Shown: positions 9,601 to 15,312 of the stretch, one piece after another
How the letters are laid out: each line of letters opens with the position of its first letter
How positions within the stretch are numbered: the stretch's first letter is position 1
DNA from: an uncultured Eubacteriales bacterium
Lineage (GTDB): Bacteria > Bacillota > Clostridia > Christensenellales > Aristaeellaceae
Length of the DNA stretch: 64,000 nucleotides
Direction of reading: 5' to 3'
Assembly (NCBI GenBank): GCA_902793325.1
Contig: CADBCY010000003.1
Span: 30,921 to 94,920 of the forward strand
Made by a program: the position numbers and the translations under genes
Notes under the pieces: generated by a model
The model's input: only the letters and a program-made list of their open reading frames with translations
Database searches by the model: none
Told to the model about the DNA's origin: nothing

Positions 9601-10925
9601 GTTTCCGGGATTTCCGCCGTCGCGGCGACGGACAGCGCCTCCAGCTCCCTGGCCTGCCTTTCGGGCAGCGCGCCCACGTCGCCCACGGTGGCGCCGGGCG
9701 ACGCGCACATGGCCCCGAGCGTCGCGTCGAGCTGCTCCAGGAAGTTGTCGATCAGCGCGTCGTCGTACAGCCGGGACGAGTATTGCAGCGTGAACGCCGT
9801 CTCCGCCCCGCGGCGGCGAATGGTGACGCTCATGTCCCGCTTCATGCGCTGCAGCGGCACGCGCGGCTCGACGGAGATCGCGCCGTCCGTCGCGACCGGG
9901 GGCATGTACAGGTAATTCACGCTCACGTCGAAGATCGGGTTGCGCGAGGCGTCGTGCGCCGGGGCGAACGTCCGGACCACCTCGGCGAAGGGCAGCCAGT
10001 CGCCGTGCGTGGCGGCGCGGATGGCCGAGGCGACCTCGCGCAGGTAGTCCGCCAGCGGCTTGCGCGCCGCGGGCTTCACCCGCACCGGGGCCGTGTTGAC
10101 GAACATGCCGATCACGTCGCGGCTGCGCTCGTCCCGCGTGTTGGTGGGCACGCCCAGCACCACGTCCTCGCTGCCGCAATACCGGCTCAGCGCGATCGAC
10201 ACGGCGGCGAACAGGAACTGGAAGGTGGTGCATCCCGCGGCCTTCGCCGCGCGCCCGACGGACTCGATGCGCCCGGCGTCGATCGCCAGCGCCTTGCAGC
10301 GGTCCGTCGCCGGCATCGCCTGCGGCCGCGGCCCCCGGGTGGGCATTTCGGGGACGGGCACGCCGTCCGCGAACATCGCCCGATAGAGGGCGAGTCCCCG
10401 CTCCAGCCGGGCGGAGTGATCGTCGAGCGCCAGGTCGGACAGGTCCGTCGCCGCAATTCCGGGCGCCTCGCCCTTCAGCCGCGCCAGCAGCTCCCCGGTC
10501 AGCGCGGCGAGGCTGCCCCCGTCGATGGCGATGTGGTGGATGGCCAGGTCCACCAGCACGCCGCCCGTTTTGAGCGCGTAGCCCGTCGGGCGAAGCGGCA
10601 CGCCGGCGCGCAGGTCGAAGGGGGCGTCCCCGGAAAGGGCGATGTCCTCGGCCGCCTGCCGGTCATCGGCCTCGCGCCAGAGGATGTCCGGCGCCTCCTC
10701 CGTCATGATCCGCACGGGCACGCCGTCGACGTTGTCGTAGCGGGAATGAAACGCCTCGTGTGCGGCGAACACGTCCCGCAGCGCCGCGTCCACGGCTTCG
10801 CGCGTCGCGCCCTGAATGCAGTAAAGCAGATGAGTGTTGTACTCGGTGGAAGCCGGGTCGTTCATCTGCTCCAGGTACATGCCGCACTCGCAGGCCGTCA
10901 ATGGGAAGCACTTGTCGCGCATCAT
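3630..10925 (-). CDS. Two-module nonribosomal peptide synthetase, C-A-T-C-A-T-R
   Basis: A 2,431-residue NRPS. Domains by motif: C1 about 1-430 (HHIAIDG at 130-136), A1 about 445-920 (YTSGSTGTPKG near 588), T1 about 935-1005 (GLTSL near 972), C2 about 1020-1440 (HHIAADG near 1144), A2 about 1455-1930 (YTSGSTGRPKG near 1598), T2 about 1945-2020 (GGTSL), terminal thioester reductase about 2060-2431 (GATGFLG near 2072, later YTRSK as Y-x3-K). NADPH release as a dipeptide aldehyde, possibly N-acylated by C1, is expected; similar gut-clostridial NRPSs make peptide aldehydes or pyrazinones. By-eye binding-pocket residues, from GrsA alignment by memory, are about D-L-K-N-V-A-T-I-S for A1 and D-V-M-T-I-V-G-I-S for A2; they do not name the amino acids. 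No phosphopantetheinyl transferase is in the window. Start: GAGGT precedes ATG at 10925. Confidence 0.92.
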   Translation of the reverse strand: MMRDKCFPLTACECGMYLEQMNDPASTEYNTHLLYCIQGATREAVDAALRDVFAAHEAFHSRYDNVDGVPVRIMTEEAPDILWREADDRQAAEDIALSGDAPFDLRAGVPLRPTGYALKTGGVLVDLAIHHIAIDGGSLAALTGELLARLKGEAPGIAATDLSDLALDDHSARLERGLALYRAMFADGVPVPEMPTRGPRPQAMPATDRCKALAIDAGRIESVGRAAKAAGCTTFQFLFAAVSIALSRYCGSEDVVLGVPTNTRDERSRDVIGMFVNTAPVRVKPAARKPLADYLREVASAIRAATHGDWLPFAEVVRTFAPAHDASRNPIFDVSVNYLYMPPVATDGAISVEPRVPLQRMKRDMSVTIRRRGAETAFTLQYSSRLYDDALIDNFLEQLDATLGAMCASPGATVGDVGALPERQARELEALSVAATAEIPETLLHGVFERVAAQKPDQTALVACDRTLTYAELNADANRVAWSLIDRGIRPGDRVALLLPRRSFYFSALFGALKAGAAFIPCDPEYPAERIRHILGDSGAACIIATDAHMADHPGAAVNIEALLAGKRTENPGVPLTGDDLAYMIYTSGSTGTPKGVMLRHRGICNFCRVHPANILYDTVAREIHSMLAVTTVSFDLSLKDTLGMLVNGGVVVFAAENAMNDPRSLAALIRENGVDAMNATPSRYLQYLEYPPFEQALAGLKLVMAGGEGYPAALLERLRALGIPRIINTYGPTECTISSNMARLERADHISVGRPLLNVREYIVDANGELVPRGVTGELYIGGPGVAKGYRNLEAQTAERFVDFRGGRFYRSGDYAKWDADGNVLILGRMDGQVKLRGLRIELGEIESALAAQPGVKRAVAAIKVIGGQEQLCAYWTGDAALDESALKAALAARLPRYMVPAAITRLDAIPVTANGKTDLKALPVPELQATDDDATPPETDAQQSVFDIVAAIVGSRAFGIRTAFADIGLTSLTLVALMLRISETFGRDVTLAALRAHDTVEALAAWLERAEAGRAYEVREEYPLTQAQYGIYVECLNHPGTTIYNIPVLWKLDDGIDLGRLRAAVAAAVDAHPYMKARLRERDGQIFALRDDAAPAQVELIRSDAPIAPERLARPYDLLHDALYRAEIHCTPGGNYFYLDMHHIAADGRSRALLQRDIEAAYAGEAPEPERFTGYEAALEESERRGGPRYAEAQAWYDALLSDARMTELLPLPGEGGAGPLRLLTGLDAAAVRDFCAAHRVTGNAFFNAVFGYALGAFTASDEAVFTTIYDGRSDSRAFNTVTMLVRTLPVRCRWTPETRVADYLAAVRDQLDGSMNSDSFGFAEIARAYGVSAELMVAWQDDMEIAPIFCGAPAEVIRPASDTAKSALSVDVSVEGGRIAFACEHRPEVYGAAFVRSFMDCMAQVAAEFLTKEVLGAVRPASDATEAALRALHDTDWPVAERPAYRLLQDSAAKWPDRVAAVANGERLTYAELNARANRLGRLLRRRGLDVERLCAVLLNRGVEVYVARQGILKAGGAFLPIDPEYPDDRISFILEDAGCAQIVTSRDLFAARGALFERPGLEVCFVEDATDPSLSADDLNLDVPFDALAYSIYTSGSTGRPKGVLLTQRNLVNFVDDNPRNREILGYIRRGRVSLALASVSFDVSVMEEFIPLAHGLTVVMANDDERRDYRALRALCLDNGVDLLTCTPSLLSNLLEVPAMRPAIERLAAIDVGAEAFPAALYDKIRAWNRDVYIMNGYGPTEATISCTMAVMTGGERVTIGLPNGNVKVVMTDAGGHVLPLGALGEMVILGEGVGRGYRNRDELTAKCFFRLWDRPAYRSGDLARLLPDGEIDFRGRRDNQVKLRGLRVELDGIESVMLAMPGIQLAKVVVRNNGSEDYLAGFYTARERVSADALAGFMRERLAAYMIPDVLTQLDEMPLTANGKIDGKRLPDVGFERAASAFEPPADDVERAFCDCFAEILKRPRVGATDDFFEIGGTSLSAMMVVAFAVGRGWDLVYRNVFDHTTPRALAAFVRRPPEREAPPEQAPAPQPQAAPPGCGALACNTAAHLEGIASAPLGNVLLTGATGFLGIHVLRELLRQDRAERIVCLVRPKRRLSAEQRLKALLAYYFDDTFDAAFEARIRIVMADVTDDDLAQALDGFPVDTVFNCAAVVKHFAQDDIIERVNLQGARNLIELALQKGARLVQVSTESVAGQSVDGSVPEGRRFTECDLDIGQTLGTKYTRSKLQAEREILSAITERGLRAKIMRVGNLMSRRSDGEFQINFTTNGFMNRLRAYVALGCFPVEDMDTPVEFSPVDSVARALVLLAGTQDRYTVFHADNCHVVHMANILEALDNCGMRLNVVTAGRFRQRLNEMLTDPAHSLEVSSLVSYQTNGGEVHRYVDVSNAYTVKALYRLGFSWPVITPEYIERAIRAMAGFGFFDV

Positions 10926-11015
10926 GGGTTTACCTCACTTTCCGGGTCCACAGGCGTGTCGTTCGGTTTCAGCGACGCCGCGCGCCGCGGCGGGCGCTCC
11001 GGGGCGTATGCCGAT

Positions 11016-11063
11016 AAAAAGGGCGGGCGCCTGCGACGGAATGATCGATCGTCGGTGCCCGCC
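11016..11063 (-). terminator. Rho-independent terminator after the lipoprotein gene
   Basis: On the minus strand a 10-bp stem (GGCGGGCACC / GGCGCCCGCC, with a G-U pair) is followed by TTTTT. It lies 36 bp after the stop of the gene ending at 11099 and separates it from the NRPS gene that follows on the same strand. Confidence 0.75.
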
Positions 11064-11098
11064 GATGATGGTGATGCGATGATGGCGTCCGCGTTGGG

Positions 11099-11605
11099 TC
11101 AGCGGGCGAGGGCCAGGGTGTCGATGATGGCCTGCGCCTCGGCCTCGGCGGTCTCGCCGTCCAGCCAGAACGTGATCTCCACGTAGTCCCCGCCGTCCTC
11201 CAGCACGTAGGTCAGCGTGGTGTAGTCCGTGCCCTCGTAGTTCTCCACCGCGCGGTACCAGGCCGCCGCGATGCCGTTGATCTCGCCGTCCGTCACGATC
11301 TCCGTGGCGTTGTGTTCCGCCGCTTCCAGCGCGGCGCACTCGGCGAGCGCTTCGGGGTAGCCTTCCTTGCTGAACTGGTACACGTCGAAGTCCAGCAGCG
11401 TGTCAGGGCTGTACATGTAGGCCACCATGTCGTCCTTCACATCCTCATCGGTGCGCCCGCCTTCGGTGTAGCTCTCGAGGATCTCGATGGTGTAGCCGGA
11501 GGTGCCCAGCTGATAGGTCTTGGTCGCCGCCTCGGCCACGGCGCAGCCGACGCATGCCGCGAGCAGCGCGGCGCACAGGATCAGCACCATGATTTTACGG
11601 TTCAT
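11099..11605 (-). CDS. Small predicted lipoprotein, unknown function
   Basis: A 168-residue exported protein. Residues 1-27 are a signal sequence (MNRKIMVLILCAALLAAC) containing a usable lipobox L-A-A-C, followed by about 140 acidic residues ending WLDGETAEAEAQAIIDTLALAR. The mature part resembles small extracytoplasmic beta-rich proteins that read as a membrane-stress or DUF-type sensor, but no family is recognised. The open frame extends further upstream, but the signal peptide and the preceding small gene place the start at 11605. It lies 14 bp after the 56-residue membrane protein gene, so the two are probably co-transcribed, and it ends in a terminator at 11016-11063. Confidence 0.7.
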   Translation of the reverse strand: MNRKIMVLILCAALLAACVGCAVAEAATKTYQLGTSGYTIEILESYTEGGRTDEDVKDDMVAYMYSPDTLLDFDVYQFSKEGYPEALAECAALEAAEHNATEIVTDGEINGIAAAWYRAVENYEGTDYTTLTYVLEDGGDYVEITFWLDGETAEAEAQAIIDTLALAR

Positions 11606-11619
11606 GATTCCAGGCTCTT

Positions 11620-11790
11620 TCAGTCGTCCTTGCCGTTCTGCTTGCCCATGACGTTGAAGATCGTCATGATGATGCCGCCGACGAACACCGCCAGCCAGCT
11701 CTTGCTCCAGTCGTTCGTCACGGTGCTCCATACGATCATCACGCCGACCGAGACGATGGGGATGATGACGTTCAGTTTCTTCAGGTCCAT
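11620..11790 (-). CDS. 56-residue membrane protein
   Basis: A short reading frame beginning MDLKKLNVIIPIVSVGVMIV and ending GKQNGKDD. It has two hydrophobic segments (about residues 7-21 and 32-46) joined by a Trp-rich loop (WSTVTNDWSKSW). A GAGGGGAATGCGCGT stretch precedes ATG at 11790. It sits between the secreted Met-rich protein gene and the lipoprotein gene on the same strand. No family recognised. The composition and Shine-Dalgarno site argue that it is a real gene rather than chance. Confidence 0.65.
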   Translation of the reverse strand: MDLKKLNVIIPIVSVGVMIVWSTVTNDWSKSWLAVFVGGIIMTIFNVMGKQNGKDD

Positions 11791-11895
11791 ACGCGCATTC
11801 CCCTCTTTGGATCGGTGTCAGGAAACCTTCGAGACGGAGAGCCCCGCGGCGGCTGGGCCGCCGCGGGATTCCCGCAGGTCACGGTATGACGTCGG

Positions 11896-13173
11896 TCAGC
11901 CGGCCATCGCCGCGCCGCCCGAGAGCAGGCCCGCGACCTCGGGCACCTGCTCGGAGAGCGCGCCCATCAGCGTGCCCAGGCCGTTGCCCATGATGTCGCC
12001 GAACAGGCCCTGCGCCGCCTCGCTGTTCATATCCTGCATCAGCTCCTCGGCGGCCAGCACGGTCTTGCCTTCGGCGTCCATGCTCAGCGTGCGCTCGCCG
12101 CCCTCGGCGCTCTCCACGGTGACGGACACCAGCGGGGCGTCGGCGTTCAGGAAGTAGATGTCCATGGCGAACTGGTTCTCCGCGAAGCTCATGACCATCC
12201 CCATGTACATGCCGCTCATCTCGAAGGACATGGTCACGGTGCCGTCTTCCATGGCGAAGACGCAGGCCATCTCCTCGCCGTCCACGGTCATGGTGAAGTT
12301 CATCTTCATGTTCTCGCCGTTCATGGTCATGTCGAAGAACATGGTGCCCTCTTCAAGCTCCGGGGAAGCCGTCATGTAGAAGTCCTCGCTGCCGTCGCTG
12401 TGGGCGTAGAAGTCAACGGTCATCTCCGCGGGAATGTGCGCGATCCACTCTTCGAAGCCGGCCTTGAAGTCCGCCTCGAAGGTCTCCTCGTTGAATTCCT
12501 CGCCGGTGCTCTGGGACATGCCCTGCACGTAGCCCTTGATCATCCCCACCGCCGCCGGGTCGGCCATGATCTGGTCCATCATGTCCTTCGCGGCGGCCTT
12601 GATGGCGTCCACGTCGATCGTCACGGGCACGTAGGTGTCATAGACGACGCCGTCGAACTCGTATTCGCCGGTCACGGCCTCGCCGGGCTGGCCCGCGGAG
12701 GTGACCACTTCCATGAAGGGCTCGTAGTACTTGGCAAACATCTCCTGGAAGGCGGTCGCGTCGAAGCCGCCCTCGCCGGAGCCGCCGGCGGGCATGTTCG
12801 CCGCGAACTGCTCCATCATCTGGGTGATCGTCTCCTGGGAGATGGTCACGAGGTAGTTCGGGAACAGCGTGCTGGCGACGTTGATGCCCGCGTCGTCCGC
12901 CGCGAAGCCCAGGCTGAGGGCGTCCGTGCCGTTCAGGTCGAGATCGATCTGCGCGCCGTCGTCGACGGTGATCACCTTCACGCCCAGCGCGTTCACCAGC
13001 GCCGCGACGGGATCGACCATCGCCAACTGGTCGTCCTCCATGCCAAAGCCGGACAGGACGCCCTTGGCGACCTCGGGATCGATGCTCACCTTGGTGTACA
13101 CGGTGTCCGCGAGCGCGGACAGGCAGCTCAGCGCCATCAGCAGCGCCAGGATCAGGGCAAACAGTTTCTTCAT
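11896..13173 (-). CDS. Secreted acidic, Met-rich protein, unknown function
   Basis: A 425-residue protein with a clear signal peptide (MKKLFALILALLMALSCLSALAD, cleavage after A-L-A). The mature protein is very acidic and, between about residues 250 and 335, unusually rich in methionine (repeated F-x-M and M-x-M strings such as MFFDMTMNGENMKMNF), suggesting alternating beta strands. No family is recognised. It could be a surface or periplasmic binding protein. AAAGGAGATAAACCCC precedes ATG at 13173. It lies upstream of the 56-residue membrane protein and lipoprotein genes on the same strand. Methionine richness can indicate copper/silver binding, but no His/Cys clusters support that here. Confidence 0.65.
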   Translation of the reverse strand: MKKLFALILALLMALSCLSALADTVYTKVSIDPEVAKGVLSGFGMEDDQLAMVDPVAALVNALGVKVITVDDGAQIDLDLNGTDALSLGFAADDAGINVASTLFPNYLVTISQETITQMMEQFAANMPAGGSGEGGFDATAFQEMFAKYYEPFMEVVTSAGQPGEAVTGEYEFDGVVYDTYVPVTIDVDAIKAAAKDMMDQIMADPAAVGMIKGYVQGMSQSTGEEFNEETFEADFKAGFEEWIAHIPAEMTVDFYAHSDGSEDFYMTASPELEEGTMFFDMTMNGENMKMNFTMTVDGEEMACVFAMEDGTVTMSFEMSGMYMGMVMSFAENQFAMDIYFLNADAPLVSVTVESAEGGERTLSMDAEGKTVLAAEELMQDMNSEAAQGLFGDIMGNGLGTLMGALSEQVPEVAGLLSGGAAMAG

Positions 13174-13252
13174 GGGGTTTATCTCCTTTCAAACAGGTGC
13201 GTGATTGGGTCCCGCGGTGCGGGGGGAGAGGGGAAGGGGTTCCGTCGCGGCG

Positions 13253-13939
13253 TCAGTTCTTCTTGGGCAGCAGGCTGGCGATGAACGCGGCGAAGCCCGT
13301 AATCGGCATCGTCTGGATGACCACGCGGCCGGGGCCGGTGAGCAGCGTGTTGAACAGGCCCTCGCCGCCGAACAGCGCGTTCTTCACGCCCTTGACCTTC
13401 TGGATCTCCATTTTCACGGTGGCGTCCATCATCGCCACGTATCCCGTGTCCACCAGCATCTGCTGGCCGCGCTCCAGGTTGTACTCGATGGTCGAGCCGT
13501 CGATCTCGACGAACGCCATGCCGTCGCCCGACAGCTTCTGCATGACGAAGCCCTCGCCGCCGAACAGGCCGGTGGTGAACTTCTGCTGGAACGCGACGCT
13601 CATCTCGACCCCCTCCGTCGACGCCAGGAACGAGCCCTTCTGGCAGATCACCGGCGTCGAGCGCGTGATCTCCACCGCCCGGATGTCGCCGGGGAACTTC
13701 GACGCGAAGGCGATCATGCCCGCGCCGCGCCGCGCGGTATAGCGGTTCTGGAACATGCTCTCCCCGGAGAACATCCGGCCGAACATCTTTCCCGCGCCGC
13801 CGCCGGACGTTTCCATCTCCAGGTTCGGGCTCATCCAGCTCATCGCGCCGGATTCACACAGCACGGATTCACCCTCGTTCAGGTGGCAGATGACGACCGG
13901 CATCGGTTCGCCCTTGATTTGGTACTTCATGTCATTCAC
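13253..13939 (-). CDS. AIM24 / TIGR00266 family protein
   Basis: A 228-residue protein made of the AIM24-type beta fold: ESVLCESGAMSWMSPNLEME, the Gly-rich GGGAGKMFGRMFSGESMFQN, and FGGEGFVMQKLSGDGMAFVEIDG. Family members are widespread in bacteria; the yeast homologue affects mitochondrial inner-membrane organisation, and the bacterial role is not settled. There is no signal peptide. It reads divergently from the LytTR regulator, and the 278-bp gap between them holds the LytTR-type direct repeat, so it may be under that regulator. Length and start fit the family. Confidence 0.8.
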   Translation of the reverse strand: MNDMKYQIKGEPMPVVICHLNEGESVLCESGAMSWMSPNLEMETSGGGAGKMFGRMFSGESMFQNRYTARRGAGMIAFASKFPGDIRAVEITRSTPVICQKGSFLASTEGVEMSVAFQQKFTTGLFGGEGFVMQKLSGDGMAFVEIDGSTIEYNLERGQQMLVDTGYVAMMDATVKMEIQKVKGVKNALFGGEGLFNTLLTGPGRVVIQTMPITGFAAFIASLLPKKN

Positions 13940-14062
13940 CTCTCGTCATGTCGTTCAAGGTCGCCCGACCGCGTCCGTCGCGCGCCTCCTCTGATTGCGG
14001 GTTCAAATCCGCTATCATACTAAATTTAACACAATTTCAAAAGAAAATCAAGTGTTTTTGTT

Positions 14063-14092
14063 TAAACGGTTGATTTTGGTGTCTAAACGGTC
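14063..14092. promoter_or_regulatory. Candidate LytTR operator (direct repeats 21 bp apart)
   Basis: Two near-identical 9-bp direct repeats, TAAACGGTT at 14063-14071 and TAAACGGTC at 14084-14092, have starts exactly 21 bp apart (two helical turns). That is the known spacing of binding sites for LytTR-domain regulators. They lie in an AT-rich patch between the AIM24 gene and the LytTR gene, about 43 bp before the -35 box of the latter. Autoregulation or control of the divergent AIM24 gene is inferred. Confidence 0.55.
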
Positions 14093-14134
14093 AAAGCCGG
14101 CGGGATTTATCCCCAAAAACAGGCGCCGGGGCAT

Positions 14135-14163
14135 TTGCAACGCAGGCCGGGATATGATATAAT
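14135..14163 (+). promoter_or_regulatory. Sigma-A-like promoter for the LytTR-DUF3021 operon
   Basis: TTGCAA (14135-14140), 17-base spacer, TATAAT (14158-14163), followed by GCGAAAGGGAACGTT before the ATG at 14218. Confidence 0.75.
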
Positions 14164-14217
14164 AATACTGGGTTTCCACGGGCGCGGTGCGCCCATACCG
14201 GAGCGAAAGGGAACGTT

Positions 14218-14682
14218 ATGAGAGGCACGATCGACATCGACATACAGCTCGACGAGGCCTGCAGCGATCCGAAGATCATCATTCGGACGCGACGCAAGAC
14301 GCAGGAGATCGAGAATATCGTCAGCGCGATTGAGAACTGCATGGAGAACGGCTACCCCATGGTGCCGGCCTACGACGGCGACATCATGGTGCTGCTGAGC
14401 CAGCGGGAGATCTATCGCGCGTTCGTCGAGAAGCGGAAGCTGCTCGTCCAGGCGGAGCGGGGCGTGTTCGTCGTGCGCAAGACGCTGGCGGAGATGGAAT
14501 CGATCCTGAGCGGCAACCGTTTCCTGAGGATCAGCCGCAGCGAAATCATCAACCTGTACAAGGTCTCCAACTTTGATTTCAGCCTGTCGGGCACCATCCA
14601 CGTACACTTTGACGACGGCAGCAGCACCTGGGCGGCGCGACGCTACGTGCGGGCCATCCAGGAAATCCTGGGCCTGTTATAG
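14218..14682 (+). CDS. LytTR-domain transcriptional regulator
   Basis: A 154-residue DNA-binding protein. The first 55 residues are a short lead (MRGTIDIDIQLDEACSDPKI), and residues about 60-152 form a LytTR domain (FVVRKTLAEMESILSGNRFLRISRSEIINLYKV ... GTIHVHFDDGSSTWAARRYVRAIQE, the last part being the usual L/F-x-x-G-x-x-x-x-V-S-R-R-Y-like end). It has no receiver domain, so it is not a classical response regulator. Paired 12 bp upstream of a DUF3021 membrane protein, it forms the widespread LytTR/DUF3021 two-gene unit in which the membrane partner is thought to restrain the regulator. The direct repeat at 14063-14092 is its likely operator. Confidence 0.88.
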   Translation: MRGTIDIDIQLDEACSDPKIIIRTRRKTQEIENIVSAIENCMENGYPMVPAYDGDIMVLLSQREIYRAFVEKRKLLVQAERGVFVVRKTLAEMESILSGNRFLRISRSEIINLYKVSNFDFSLSGTIHVHFDDGSSTWAARRYVRAIQEILGLL

Positions 14683-14694
14683 GGGGGCGAATCC

Positions 14695-15138
14695 ATGAGC
14701 GAGTTTTGGAAGAAAACCCTGTTCTGGGGCGCCGTCGGTTTTGTGCTTGGGATGCTGGTGAGCCTGGGCTTCCTGCTTCCCATGGGCATTGCGCAATACT
14801 ACGCGCGGCACGGAAGCGGGCGCCTGGCGTTGCAGCTTCTGGCGGGCGGCGCGCTCGGCGCGATCAACATGGGCAGTACGTCGATCTATTCGCTGGAGCG
14901 CTGGAGCCTGCTGCGCTGCACGCTGACCCACTTCTGCATCGCCATGACGACGTATTTCACGGTGGGCTTCTCGATGGGCTGGATTCGCCTGGGCGACGCC
15001 TTCACCCTGTGGTTGTCGGCCATCATGGTGGTCGTGTACTTCATCATCTGGCTGATCATGTACCTGCAGGGCAAGCGGGACATCCGAAAGATCAACGAGG
15101 CGCTGAAGCGCTGGAAGGACGAGCAGGGCATCGAGTGA
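14695..15138 (+). CDS. DUF3021 membrane protein, partner of the LytTR regulator
   Basis: A 147-residue protein with four predicted membrane helices (about residues 8-30, 43-60, 76-97, 105-127) and a charged cytosolic tail ending KRDIRKINEALKRWKDEQGIE. This matches DUF3021 in length, topology and gene position. GGGGGGCGAATCC precedes ATG. In studied LytTR regulatory pairs the membrane protein acts as an inhibitor of the adjacent LytTR transcription factor; the same role is inferred here. A strong hairpin at 15200-15236 ends the operon. Confidence 0.82.
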   Translation: MSEFWKKTLFWGAVGFVLGMLVSLGFLLPMGIAQYYARHGSGRLALQLLAGGALGAINMGSTSIYSLERWSLLRCTLTHFCIAMTTYFTVGFSMGWIRLGDAFTLWLSAIMVVVYFIIWLIMYLQGKRDIRKINEALKRWKDEQGIE

Positions 15139-15199
15139 CGCCGGGCTGAAAGCGCTGCCTGCGTTTGTCAGCGTGCCGACAATATACCGACAATATGCC

Positions 15200-15236
15200 G
15201 AGGGGGATGCGCGCCGTACAGGCACGCATCCCCCTC
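15200..15236. terminator. 12-bp perfect hairpin between convergent genes
   Basis: GAGGGGGATGCG (15200-15211) and CGCATCCCCCTC (15225-15236) form a perfect stem with a 13-base loop, 62 bp after the DUF3021 stop and before the convergent EAL gene. The U tract is weak (AGAATGTTTA on the plus side). Confidence 0.6.
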
Positions 15237-15260
15237 AGAATGTTTACTGGGGCCGCAACC

Positions 15261-15304
15261 GCGGAGATTCCCCGAAAGACCGCTGGCGCGGAAGGAATCT
15301 CCGC
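15261..15304 (-). terminator. 11-bp inverted repeat after the EAL gene
   Basis: GCGGAGATTCC (15261-15271) and GGAATCTCCGC (15294-15304) pair perfectly. The repeat ends 9 bp beyond the EAL-gene stop, so it can cap that mRNA. No U tract follows on the minus strand; it may be an RNA-stabilising stem rather than a terminator. Confidence 0.45.
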
Positions 15305-15312
15305 TTGCCGCG

